This document shows, one piece after another, positions 26,001 through 37,890 of a stretch of 64,000 nt of DNA. Below the pieces are notes generated by a model. That model did not search any database, was not told where the DNA came from, and saw only the letters and a list, made by a program, of their open reading frames with translations. The stretch is from assembly GCA_946699065.1 (NCBI GenBank), contig CAMPDV010000135.1:186001-250000 (forward strand), given 5' to 3'. Source of the DNA: Loxodes magnus (Eukaryota; Ciliophora; Karyorelictea; Loxodida; Loxodidae). A program made the translations under genes and the position numbers. Within the stretch, counting starts at the first letter, position 1; each line of letters starts with the position of its first letter.

Positions 26001-29000
26001 TAAAGATATGATTTGCTAAGAATGTTTATCGGGATTCGTGTTTTTCATGGGTTAATGCATACAGTGTTGCTTCTCTACAAATGAATGTTTCGATCTGTCT
26101 TGTGATGACCTAATGAGTTGCAAAGCTGGATTATTTAAATAATATAACTCAGTTTTAAAAAAGTTTGACTGTGTAAGCAAATGCAATAGTGGATTTGTAT
26201 AGAATGAGTAATTAGGAGAATGTGTATGCTCATATTGTAAAAATTCCTAAGATTAACCTTAAATTCTCTATGTTGTATCAGAATAAAATTATAATACAAA
26301 TGCTCAGCAACTAAGAGATTAAGATAATTTCTTCTCTTCATTGTTTTAAGCCTTAAATTCAGATTTGGTTTCATAATATACTATAGTATATCTATCAAAG
26401 GAGATTCATAATTTTTAGCCTGAGGGAAATTTAACTTCTCCTTTACTAGATAAAAACAAGAAAATATCTAAACCTTATGATATTCTCAATATAACAACCC
26501 ATAATTGTTAGGGAAATTGGAACTAAATAATGTGTCCTTAGAATTCACAATAACAGTATCCCAAAATAGAAGTTTTAAACACAAGCGTTACGTTTGATAT
26601 AAAGGGGCTAAGATTAGTCAATATTTCGTATGTAACTTTTAGTGGTTACTAGCTAAACTAAGACCAAAGCGGCTTCTATAAAGATTGCTTTCCCTTGCTA
26701 TTCTAAATATCTAATATTGAACTTGAGGATAACTAAATGAACTGTAAGGTATTTGAAAGAAACTAGTTTATAACAGTAACTGAAAAAGCATCTTTATTCC
26801 TATACAATGTAGTAATCTAAGATTTTAGAATTTAGTATTAGAACTATATTTATGTAAAAGATGCTGCTGTTATAGCAGAACTTACTAGATTCACTAACTT
26901 GGAAGCAAGTTAAACTATAGTTAAGTATGATTCCTGTGATTGTGACACTGACAGTATTTGTAGTTGTTGAAACAATTTCATACTTTAGCAAAGTACTGTT
27001 GAGCGTATAAATTATAAAGTAAAGCAGTAGAAGTTCTAAATCATGCATGGCTTCATATAAGCAGACTATATGGAACAAATTATTATAGAATCTTCTTTAT
27101 TTTAAGATAATCAAGTCCTTTAAGATAGCTTGATCTTGCTAAGTCAGAGCAATAGCATTCTAATAAAGGGAAGTTCCTTTTTGAGAAATGAAGGAGATAT
27201 GATATAGATAGATATTAAGAAGGATATGCAGAGTTCTATTTTAGTTTTAGATAATCAAGTTTAAGATAATATTGGCAGCATTTCCTTCTTACTAAACAAT
27301 CCTAATACAAACTTGATAGTTAAAGGACTTAACTTTACCAACAATACAGGAAACATCAAATTTGAAAGCTAATTAGAAAAAGCTCCTTCTGCTTCTGTCA
27401 TAAACGTAAGCTTTACTAAAAACACAGCTAGTTAACTACTCTTATCTTCTAACTTATATGCTATGTGACTAGAATCCCTATACTTTTAGGATAACAAAGG
27501 AACTAGTTTAGACATAAGAAGTACTAATCTTACAATCCTGAAAAGCTTCTTTAATAATACAGGAAATATAGCTCTGAAAGCAATTTAGAAGGTAGAAGTA
27601 ATAGATTCTTAGTTTTATAAGTGTAAAGGGAATTAAATCTAAACTAGTATGATGAACATCTATAATTCTAATTTTAGTGACAACCAATAAGAAAAAGGTG
27701 GAGCCATTTAATTCATGTAAGATCTCCAACTTAACATTTTCAATTCCTCTTTTTCCCTTAATAAAGCAACACAAGGAGGAGTCTTTTATGGGACTTTTAT
27801 TAATCTCAACATATCAGACTCCTACTTTGATAAAAACTCAGCAGACTATGGAGGAGTATTTTAGATTTAGTCTTCCTTAATCTCTTAATAAACTGCTTTG
27901 ATTTATATTGAAAACACCATTTTTAAATCTAATCAAGCGTAAATTCAAGGAGGTGGAATTTACATAGTAGAAGATTCATAGAAAAGGATTCTGTAAATTA
28001 GCAATTCCTTCTTTAATAGCAACTATGCTTCAAGAGGCTCAGCAATTTTCATGGATTCCATTTAACTTGAAAACTCTTTTATAGAAAAAACCCATTTTGA
28101 AAATAACTCAGGAAATAGGGGAGTTCTTTCAATAAAGATAAACGGGGTACTAAAGTTATATGAGAACTACTTTAAAAGCAATATCTTGAATGGAGTTTCC
28201 TGCATCGAACTAATATAATCAAAACTAGAAATATGGGAGTCTCATTTTTATAGCAACTAAGAGCAAATTTCTATTTTTGCTTAAAACTCTTCTTTAAAAA
28301 TAAAGTACTCTGTATTTAAAAATAATAGCGGGTCTTGTCTAAGTCTATACTAAAGCGATTTAGACTGTGGTGACTCTCTTTTTGAGGAAAACAATGGTCT
28401 TTAAGGAAGTGTTATATATGCTAATACCTATTCTAACTTAAGATTTTATGATTCCATTGCATCTAAAAATAGTGCAGTTGATGGTGCTGTTTTTGCAATA
28501 ATACAGAACTCATTTATAAATATAAGCGGATCAAGTGTAACTTATAACAAAGCGTCTTAAATTGGAATCATTTATTTAGAAGCATAAAGTTCAGCCTTTA
28601 TAAGCAAATCTGCTTTTTAGTTCAATGTTGCTAGTATCGCCTCATTTCTATATATGCTAGGATGCTAAAACGAGACTATTGTAGTAAACTCCATTATTTC
28701 TGATAACTAAGCCTCCTAATCTACTGTGTAGGCATTTTTATCTAACTTTAGACTATAGAACACTTAAATGGGCAATAATGAGATAATTAAGGAAAGCAAG
28801 AAAGAAGGAACGCCTGGAATTTTTATGGATTTTGCCTCAGCAAATATATAAAACAGCTAGTTTTATAATCACACTGCATATAAAGGAGATTTTTTCTATT
28901 CCATAAATAGCAAACTTTACATATCAAACTCATAAATATAAGCAAAAGGAGTTTCAATTTACTTAATAAACTCATAGTTTTAAGCTAATCATACTATTTT

Positions 29001-32000
29001 TAAAGAAATGCAAGCTGAAGCTATAATAGGATCAAAAAGCTAAGTATAGATGAAGAATTGCATGTTCTATGAAAGCATTAGTAAAGTTCCTATTTTATAT
29101 TTTGAAAATAGCGAAATTGATAGTAGCGATAATATCTTCGAAAACTGTACTGATATCTTTTATTTAGCTCAGTGTAACGCTACTGTTAATCATAGCGTTT
29201 TTATTAATTCTAACAGATCTATTTATAGCTTAGATCACAAGCAACTAGTTATTTAGCATTCTCTCTTTAGCAACAACACTGCTAAAGTAGGAGGATGTTT
29301 ATACCTAACAAATAGTAGAAAGGAGCTAATAAACACTTACATTCTAAATACCATTTTTGATTCTTGTAAAGCAGATGAATTTGGAGCTATTTTTGCCTTT
29401 AATGTAAACTTGTTTCTTAATATTTCCTAATTTAAGTTTTGTGAAGCAACTAACATAGACAGTACCAAGGGAAGAGCAGGCGCTATTAAACTTTAGTGCG
29501 ATTAAGAAAATTGCACTCATTTTATCTCTGATACCTACTTCCGTTATAATAAAGCAAAAGAAGGAGGGGCAATTCATTTCTAGGGAACTACTCCTTAGTT
29601 TGGATATTAAATAGGAAGTTAATAATTTTGCAGCTATTTCATAGAAAATTAGGCAAAATATGGCCCTATTCTAGCTACTTTTGCTACTTAGATTACTAGA
29701 TATACCAAAAATATACCAGATCTATGCTAGAATATTAGAGAGCTAAATGAAATGGAAAATTAAGAAGAAGACTAGATTATCTAAACTATTCCTGGAGACA
29801 AACCTGAACATTTTCAGTTTGCCGTTTTAGATCCTTTTGGGTAAATAGTTAGGACAAATAACGAATCAAGTATTAATATAGAAAGTAGTTGCACCTAAAA
29901 ATGCTTATATGGAGATACTTACTATAAGGCAATTAATGGAATACTTGAAATTAAAAATTTAAGAATAACAGGATAATCTTCAAGTATAGTAAAGCTAACC
30001 ATTTAATCATCTTAATCAAGCTTTCAGATAAAAACAGCTCAAATATAATTATCTAAATGTGTGGAAGGATAATAGATAGAGGGATTTTACGAGCAGTAGG
30101 AATGTAAATTTTGTCCAGCTAACACTTACAGCTTTAGTAATTAAGAAAAATGCAAATTATGTCCTACTGGAGCTAGATGTTATGGAAGATAAATAATGAC
30201 TCCTAAGCATGGTTATTGGCGTTCTGGATACTATTCAGATAAATTTTATAAATGCTTTAGATCAGATTCATGTTTAGGTGAAAAACTGACCTGATCTTAA
30301 CAATCAAATATTGAGGATACAATTCAAAGAGGATAAATAAACTGAAAAGGCGAATGCTAATATGGCTATTAAGGCGTTCTTTGCGAAATATGCATTGAAA
30401 ACTATTAGAAAGTGGGAAGGGAGTGTGAAAGATGTCCAGAAAGCTTGAGTAATAAATTTAAGCTTGGCCTTATCACTTATATAGTGTTTTTAGTATGCTT
30501 ATATATGATCTTTCAGTCCTTAAAAATGACAAATAGGCCTTCATCACTTATTTCAGTTTTCTTCAAAGTGCTTATCAACTATATCTAATTTATTCAGTTA
30601 GTAATCAGCTTTCAGATTAAATGACCTTCACTCATACTATCTCTTATAAGCTCATAATATAAGATAGCAGAAACAACAACTAGTTTCGTAAGTATGTAAT
30701 GTCTAGTAGGAAATAATCATTTAGATTCTCATTACTTTTGAACAGAATTAATCATAATGACCTCCACTCCTTTGCTAATTTTAATTTTATCAGCTTTATT
30801 TTGAATGATATACTCCGTTTATAGTAGAAGTATGATTTATATGAAAAACCACTTCATTTCGACTGTCACTGTATTCATATTTTTCTTTTTCCCTAGTATG
30901 ACAAAGACCATTTTTGAAACCTTTAACTGCATAAAAATAGAAGAAACCTATTATTTAACAAGATATTTTGAGATTCCCTGTTGAGAAGGAGATCATTTAT
31001 ATTATGCTCTGCGGTTAGCTTTACCTGGGTTAATATTTTGGTGCTTTGGTATTCCATTTATATTTTCTATTCTTCTTTGAAAGTCTTAGGATAAAAATAA
31101 GTTTGGATATATTTTAGTTGGATACAAGCTTAAGTATTACTACTGAGAGATAGTTATACTCTACTAAAAGTAACTTTTGGCCTGTATTGTTGTGTTTTTA
31201 AATGTCTTTGAAGTATAAATATAAGCTTTATGTTCAATTGCTTTGTTTCTTTTGGCAGGGTAATACTAATACATTTTATAACCTTTTCAAACAGAAGCTT
31301 TAAATGCTCTTCAACTAAGATCTATTATAATAGCTGGAGTAACTACTTATTGTGGGCTAATAGTAATGTCCACTACTAACGAAGTAATGTCATTAATCCT
31401 CTTTATAGTGCTAATTATGTGCATTGCTTATTTTATGCTGCTATGGGGTAAAGAAACTATTACTGAAATGGGAATTACAATCTAACTTCACTCGTTCTGA
31501 CTTTACAGAGTTCTATGTCCTTGCTTGCACACAACTCAACATATTAGACTATTAGATCATCTGATTATTCAAGATTTAAATAAGAACATTAAAAAATAGC
31601 TTAGAAGAGAATTAAAAAAAGTACAGGCAGCAGATTAAATGAAATTAGATTAAGAACTTCACATTTGTAGATTGGCTAGAATGGAACGTAAGGAGTTCTT
31701 CAGAGATGTCGCTTCTAACTTTCAGAAGCTTCATTTTAAAGATGGATACTACCAATTCGTATGAAATAAGGAGCGGCTTCAGTTCCTATTTAATGAACTC
31801 AATTAAATTTAGCAAAAGTCGTAAAGGCAACATTTTAAAACACCAATTTTTACTTTAAAAAATTCTCCAATTAAGGAAAATTAACTAACCTCAGAGTAAA
31901 AAAAAGATAAATTATAAAGGGTAATATGAAATGAGTATGTTCCTAAAATAAACGCTCAGTCTTAATAGTAATAGGAAGAAAGGAATGTTGAAAATACTTA

Positions 32001-33291
32001 TGTTACTACTTAAGATGAAATGCTCAACTAGACTTAGGTTTCATATTATGATTCTTCTAGTAAACTTAATAAAAGTCCCGCTATACCTTAATAAATTAAA
32101 GAAGAGGAATCTGTTTTAGAATCGCAATAAATAGAAAAATTAGAAATGGAGGAAGAGAAAAAATCTCCAAAACGTATAATTAAAAAGTTATTTAAATTTG
32201 AGAAAAAAGGCAAAAAAAAAAAATAAAAAGAAGAGAACAAAAAGAGTTAAGACAATAATATTCAATAGTAAAATTAATTGTCTATTTCTCCAAATTTTAC
32301 AAAAATACTTATGAATGAAAATGAAAATAAAAGAGTTTTAAATTTCTATTAGTTAGAAATCTAAGGACAGAAACCAGTTAATAGATTTGGAGCATAAGTA
32401 TGCAATTTAAGCCAAGAAATATACTTATTTGGAGGTTAAGCACATGTTAGATAAAATTTTGTATGATCAATCAACTTATTGGACTCTGAATGAATTTAGA
32501 TAATTGAAGGACCTCCAATGAAATATGGAAGTTCTATGTTTATTTTCAAAAATATGCTGGTAATATACGGAGGAGTTAGTAAAAGAAGAACTAGTTATAG
32601 TGCAAAACATTTTTATCCTTATTTATGCAAAATGGATCTCAAAAGTTTATAATGGAATAGCAAAGCTCTTAATATTGAAGCAAGAGCATTTTAATCATGC
32701 TGCTTATTAGGAAATTGGTTAATAGTATCAGGAGGTAGAGGATAATCAGGAAAATTTTTAACTGATATATGGGCAATTAATTTAAACAACGATGAAGAAA
32801 CTTAATTATAAACTTCTCTGAAACCTCTTATTTAGCATTCATTTACTCCTGTTTTTGAAGAGTCCATTATGAATAATTTATATCTTGATCTATAAAACAT
32901 TAACTGCTAACAAAATGAAGGACTATATGTTTTCGGTGGAATGGCGCAAAATGGTAACTTTGAAAGTTGTTTATAGAAAATAAATCCTTAAAATTGAAAG
33001 ACATAAGTTATTTCAAATGAGCAAATTCCTCCTAGAAGTAGTCACTTAGCATTCTTATATTAAAAGTAATTGTGAATATATGGTGGACAAAGTAAGCAAG
33101 ATAGTGAAATATAACCTTTAAATGATTGCTATGCTTGGCATATAGAAAGATAGCAATGGAATCAAATTTTTATTCCAGGTATTACACCAAGACGATCCCC
33201 TTTTGGAACAGTGGTTTAGCAAAATTTCATTATATTTTCTCAGGAAAATGATAATGAAGAGTTACTTGTAATAGATTTAGACTCTTAATGA
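11059..33291 (+). CDS. Giant LamG / beta-helix / multi-pass membrane / Kelch protein, 7410 residues
   Basis: The reading frame runs from ATG 11059 to TGA 33289-33291. Frame checks at 16321, 22021, 30121 and 33271 all agree, so no frame-changing intron is needed. Residues 1-18 are a signal peptide (MWIKFFILTSIISLSLQ; codon 2 is TGA=Trp). Residues 20-5100 are repeated LamG/ConA-like modules with recurring FSVSFWIK-type strands, separated by short Cys linkers such as CSKSCPGTNPINCTGP. Cys-rich furin/GCC2-like blocks lie at about 1755-2000, 2190-2275, 2475-2555, 3515-3715 and 4970-5060. Residues about 5180-6190 form a pectin-lyase-like beta-helix (repeated SxFxxNxAxxGGxxY). Residues 6330-6465 end in CQYGYQGVLCEIC. 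About eight membrane helices follow at 6468-6808, then a charged cytoplasmic coil, then a Kelch propeller at 7105-7400 (EIYLFGGQ, LVIYGGV, LIVSGGRG, LYVFGGM, LWIYGGQ). It is probably a surface receptor or adhesin with an intracellular adaptor domain; that role is inferred. Confidence 0.85.
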
Positions 33292-34199
33292 AATTCCTTT
33301 ACTTAAATAATTTAAATTGTTCTGATTGAGATTTTTATTAATAGAAATATCTCAAAAGATCAATATAATATTAATTAAAAGTATCTCTAATATGCATCAA
33401 AAGTAAAAAATTGCAGTTATCATTCTATTTATTCAAAATTTCTACATTTTCCTATTTATTCTACTATTTAATTATATTACTAAACTAAGTTTTATTCTAG
33501 TATATAAAATAACTTTTATACTATTGCTTCGTGTTATGTTTTTAGTGTTAGATATCCTCTATGAGTATTAATAGAAGTAGATTGAATATAATGGTGTATA
33601 TTCTCAACCTAATGATTTTAAATTAGCTATATTAATTTTTATTATATAAATAAGGTATAAAAGGCAGTGCTATTATAATCTTATTGAGTATATCTTAAAT
33701 TATCCTAAAGTTAGTTTTAAATTGGCATCATTATATTTATTCAAGTTGCATTTTTATATTAATATCTTTTCTTAATAACTCAAGCTAACTCATTTAGATT
33801 CTTCATAGTAGATAAAAGAGACAAAACTAATAGCTACTATACTTTATCATCCTTACAATTTTCCTAAAATAAATAGATAGTCTCTATACTTAAGGATTGT
33901 AAGATATTGAGAGTAAATTTAAAATATTTAATATATAATTACTAAGAAAGATAATATGCTTTTCTTATAATTTCCTCAAAAGAAAAAATATTCAAACTAG
34001 ACTCTTTTTAGATAAATAAATTCGAAAAGTAGTAAATCAGGAGATTCTAAATAAAACTTTAAACTAAAATTACCTCTAAAATTTATGACTAGGCTATTGG
34101 ATTAGCTTTACATCTATTTTTAGACTTAAATAAAATTTATTATATTATATTAAAATTATTTGCAATTTCCAACAGATCGCCGCTTAAGAAATTTTTTAT
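33292..34199. other. AT-rich stretch downstream of the giant gene
   Basis: The giant gene's frame stays open after its TGA for some distance, but the translation becomes low-complexity Ile/Tyr/Gln/Phe-rich and the Kelch domain is complete. I therefore treat this as the 3' flank. No other gene was seen. Confidence 0.5.
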
Positions 34200-34947
34200 A
34201 GTTTGAGTTACTAGCTTTTAGCGAGCTCTAGTATTAGTGAGTCTTGTCCTTATAATCACTCATCTCCTACCTTATTTTGTTCTAATTATATCTTCATTTT
34301 CTTTTGGTCCAAGACTTCTTTTCAGCCTATATACTTCTCCATTTTTCCTGCATCAAATTTGGCTTTAGCTTTTCCTCATTTGTATTTGCATTGATTCCTT
34401 CATAACTGTTCTTTGGCCTTACTAAATTCTTCGCAATTCTTCCATATGTGTTTCTTGCTCTAAAAGTAGTAATACATTTTCTTTTCCTTAGGTGTCTGCT
34501 TTTCTTTCTTCATTTGTTGTGGTGATTATTCTATTTCCATCTTACCATAATTAATATTTTAATTCTAATAGAATCTATTAACTTTGAGAACTCTTCTAGC
34601 TTTGAAGATGCATTCAATCTACTAATTCTGGTCTTGAATCTTCTGCACTTTCTTGCTAGTTTCGCTAAACTGCTCTCGTTTAGTAATTTCAAAGGTCGCC
34701 GATCTCTCACTCCTTATAAGCCATTCTGAGTTCTAAAGTATCTTAGAATGTGCCGAATCTATTCCGTCAGCTTAACATTCTTTTTCTGGAGCTTCCTAAT
34801 CTCTTCTAGATGTTTAAAAATAATTTAATGAGCTGTTCTCTACTTGTTTAACCAGAAGGATAATCCTGAGACCACCTGATGTAGGGAGGACTTCGTTTGC
34901 TTCTTCAAAATTTCTTCCGTGGTATTTATTAACGTGATGTAAGTCAT
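34200..34947 (-). pseudogene. Decayed coiled-coil / zinc-knuckle-like gene (copy A)
   Basis: A G+C-richer island whose reverse-strand translation gives a basic helical N-terminal part (LEEIRKLQKKNVKLTEQIRH) and, further on, a degenerate zinc-knuckle-like segment (HIWKNCEEFSKAKEQL). It belongs with three neighbours at 36450, 37891 and 38865 that share the order coiled coil then CCHC knuckle then Lys-rich tail. The family is unclear: a retroelement gag/ORF1-like protein or a host nucleic-acid-binding protein. It is broken in roughly one or two places and looks old. Confidence 0.45.
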
Positions 34948-35040
34948 TTTTGCAGCTATTTTTACTTCTCGTATCTCTGCTACGTTCCAAGCTCCTATTT
35001 CTTTGAAATGGGGAAAAATTATTTTCTGAAGTCCGTCATC

Positions 35041-35465
35041 TTTTTTTAAATAAAAATTTAGCTTAAAGAGTTAAATTAAATACATATTATCAATAGAGGA
35101 ATTAATTTCCCATGTGAGCGTGTTTATAATCATTTTTTTAATTATTTGTATTAGTTTTGAAGTAAAAAAGAGGAGAAATTATTTAAGTTAGGGATACTAT
35201 TAATTTATTTATGATGGTATTAGAAAAATAAAGCAGAATCAGTCAATATAATTTATTTAGCTCTAGATAGTATTGAAGGAAGCATCTACATAGTAAAGTC
35301 CTGAACAATTTTAAAAAGCCAAAAGCTAACAATAGAATAAAAGCGAAAATCTTATAAATATGGAATCCTTTATAGCAACAAATGCTATATCTATACATTA
35401 TAAGCTAAAAAATCAAACACTTCAACTATCTACTTAAGAAATGAGAATGATTTTAAAATATTGAT
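35041..35465. other. AT-rich spacer
   Basis: No gene was recognised. It separates the decayed zinc-knuckle copy A from the uncertain open region that follows. Confidence 0.4.
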
Positions 35466-36388
35466 GTAAGATAAGCATAATAAGAATTTATTATTTTTAA
35501 ATTTACTGCAAAATAATAACAAGCAATCCTTATAAATAATCATTAATCAGCTAAATATTAAAACTACTCTTTAATAAAATTCTGAAAAGTCTTAAAATTA
35601 TTAATTCATAGGATCGAATAACTTATAGAAGTTTCATTTAAATTTAGTAGTTTAAACTAAATTACTTTATCTGCTAAAAAGTAGAACTAAATTAATTACT
35701 TTAATAAGAATCGTAAGGATATTAGTTTAAATAAAGTAAACATTAACGATATGGAAAAATATCAGAATCTCTATCTGAACTAGATATTTCCCAACATAAA
35801 ATTGAAAGAACTTATTAATAAGATTTAGTTTAGTTTTAAAAGCCAAAGTAATTCCTTTCTAAATCCTTGAAGAGTGACTTATATAATTAAATTATCCTGA
35901 CTAAAGGAACCTGAAGATAGTTTATGTGATGAACATACTGTTTAATTCTGAAATAAAAATAAGATAATTAAGTTTATCTTTAAGCAGTTATTTAATATTT
36001 GCTTAAATGGATTCAAAAATTGTAGGATATGAAAGAATCGAACTTAGCTTTGCTTAAAAAGATTATAGTTATTAGAAGTAAAGGTAAATATTTTCCAATT
36101 AATTTCTCAACGAAATAAAAAGGAGCAATCAAAAAAGAACCAGAAGTGAACGTAGACAAAAACTTGTAATAGATTTTTGTAAGTTTACTAATAGCAGAAA
36201 ATTTACTTAAACAGAAAAATGATAAAAATTAAGAGCAGCATTCATAAAGTATTTAATTAAAACAATTAAAATTATAAATATCAGAAATTTACAGCATTAT
36301 ATCAAAATGCAGAGATGTAATGAATGCTTGTAGAATATATAATTTAAATAAAAGCCTTGAACTTCCTATAATTTATGGTTTAATTTGA
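35466..36388 (+). CDS. Uncertain open region with protein-like stretches
   Basis: The frame is open to TGA 36386-36388. Several parts look coding, for example ISESLSELDISQHKIERTYQ and LLKKIIVIRSKGKYFPINFS, followed by a Lys/Gln helical end (VDKNLQQIFVSLLIAENLL). No ATG lies in frame near the beginning, and a tandem TGA TGA occurs near 35933, so the real gene may start or end inside. No family is recognised. It could be a short host gene with unresolved ends or chance openness under a code with one stop codon. Confidence 0.3.
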
Positions 36389-36449
36389 TAATTTAAACTT
36401 CTTTAAAAAAGAATAGAGTTCTTAATGGTAAATATATATGTAAACTAAA

Positions 36450-37226
36450 ATTATTAATGTTTTGCTCTTCCCTGGAATTTCAATCTAGTTCTTGCTATCA
36501 TTTTTTTACGTGGATGGATACCACGATCAAGTTTTTTACGTGGGAGGTAGACACAAAGAATTTTCTGCATTTCCTGGGAATATTTTCCTCTTGCAGGTTC
36601 CACTTTAAGTAATCCAAAGTTTATTGATCGTTATTCAAGTTCTTTATTGCTCTCTAACTCAAATCTTCTTTCTGTCATAACTTTTTTTTAATAATTGTCA
36701 TTTGATTTGCAGTACCAGCAGTATCTAGTTTGCTTTTTCTAAAATTTCTTCTTCAATATTTTTTTCAAGTTAATTAATTCTTTTCAGTAAATCTTAGACA
36801 ATCTTTTCATTGTTCTGCTATTCTTAAACATTCGCTTAATTAAAATCTTTTTCAATAATCATACCTTGATTTTACTTAAAATTGGTTTAAGATTATTCGT
36901 ATAGTTGCTATTCCGTGACAAAATATTTTTAGATTAACTGACGTCTTATCATCTATGAAATTCATCAATTCTCTTATTTATTTCTCCTTGATTTTATACT
37001 GTTTCTTGATATTTCTAGATTGTTATTTTCATTTAATAGAGTTATAATTAGAATTCTGATTCTTCCTCAATCTTAATTGGATTCTTCTCGATTATTCCGA
37101 CTATAATTTTTCCTTCTGTTGAGGAAATTGAATTGTTCTTTTCTATTATTTTTTCTACAATTATTTCTCCGCTTTCCTTTTTGTTTTTCTAATTTTGTTT
37201 TTGGAAAGGCGAATAGATTGTTCCAT
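36450..37226 (-). pseudogene. Decayed coiled-coil / zinc-knuckle gene (copy D)
   Basis: The reverse strand shows a Lys/Arg/Gln-rich start (MEQSIRLSKNKIRKTKRK), a coiled-coil patch (LLKRINQLEKNIEEEIL) and a half zinc knuckle (RYCWYCKSND) in which the later His and Cys positions are not recognisable. It ends in a basic tail. Same family order as the neighbours at 34200, 37891 and 38865. Broken, about one or two interruptions. Family uncertain (gag/ORF1-like or host). Confidence 0.42.
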
Positions 37227-37829
37227 TTTTCTTAATGATAAATGTTTTTTTTGTGCTTAAAGTTTTATATTTCCTAAATATTTTCTCTTTCTTATTTTAT
37301 GAGCAAGTAACTTAAAATGTGCAAGTTCTATTGCTTTTTTATTAATAAAGTTTTATGATATTAAATATAAACTTGTACATATCTAATACTCTAATATAAA
37401 TATATAATTTAGTCATTTGGTTAATATTAATTCAGTTCCTTTCTTATAAACTAAATTGCTCTTAGAATCTTAAAGTCATCCTTTAGAATTTATATATCAA
37501 AGACACTGTATCTTATGCGATATGCTTGTAGCTTTCATAATCGTACAGTTTAACTATTCTCTTAAAGTTAAATCCTTAAAACTGCAGAGAAATTTTATTA
37601 TTATATAAGAGTCAAAAGATATAAAAGAAACTATATTAAATATGTCAATTATATTTAACCTCCTTTAAACTAGTTACTAGTAAGCCAAATATTTCTTATT
37701 TAAATAAAGTACTCAACTATTAGAGGATTTTCCTTATTTTAATTTTACTAAAGAAGCTATAACTAATACAAATATTTTATTCTTTAGCTTTAATTAATTA
37801 ATTAATTTTAACTATAAGGGTTAGGGTCA
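37227..37829. other. AT-rich spacer within the zinc-knuckle cluster
   Basis: About 600 bases without a protein-like frame, ending at a strong inverted repeat. Confidence 0.4.
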
Positions 37830-37865
37830 TCTTTAATTAGAGGAAATGTTTCCTCAAATTAAAGA
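37830..37865. repeat. Near-perfect inverted repeat (hairpin)
   Basis: The left arm (37830-37846, starting TCTTTAATT and ending GAGGAAA) and the right arm (37849-37865) are reverse complements over 17 bases with one mismatch, separated by the two bases TG. It lies 25 bases beyond the stop of the minus-strand zinc-knuckle gene ending at 37891. It could therefore be a 3'-end RNA hairpin or the scar of a small inverted-repeat element. Confidence 0.75.
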
Positions 37866-37890
37866 CAATAAAAGTTTTTATATTCAATAC

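Noticed and set aside
27508-27880. Overlapping plus and minus standard-code ORFs in the beta-helix region
   Set aside because: Both are out of frame with the giant gene, whose beta-helix frame is continuous and recognisable.
33292-34750. Continuation of the giant gene's frame beyond the TGA at 33289 as if TGA were Trp
   Set aside because: The translation becomes low-complexity, the Kelch domain is already complete, and with one stop codon long open frames arise by chance.
36179-36194. A 16-base GTAAGTTTACTAATAG string resembling a tiny ciliate intron with branch-point-like TACTAAT
   Set aside because: The unspliced reading continues as better protein-like sequence than the spliced one, so I keep it as coding or neutral sequence.
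37811-37830. GGGTTAGGGT as a telomere repeat or internal telomere scar
   Set aside because: Only about one and a half repeat units are present, too few to support a telomeric origin.
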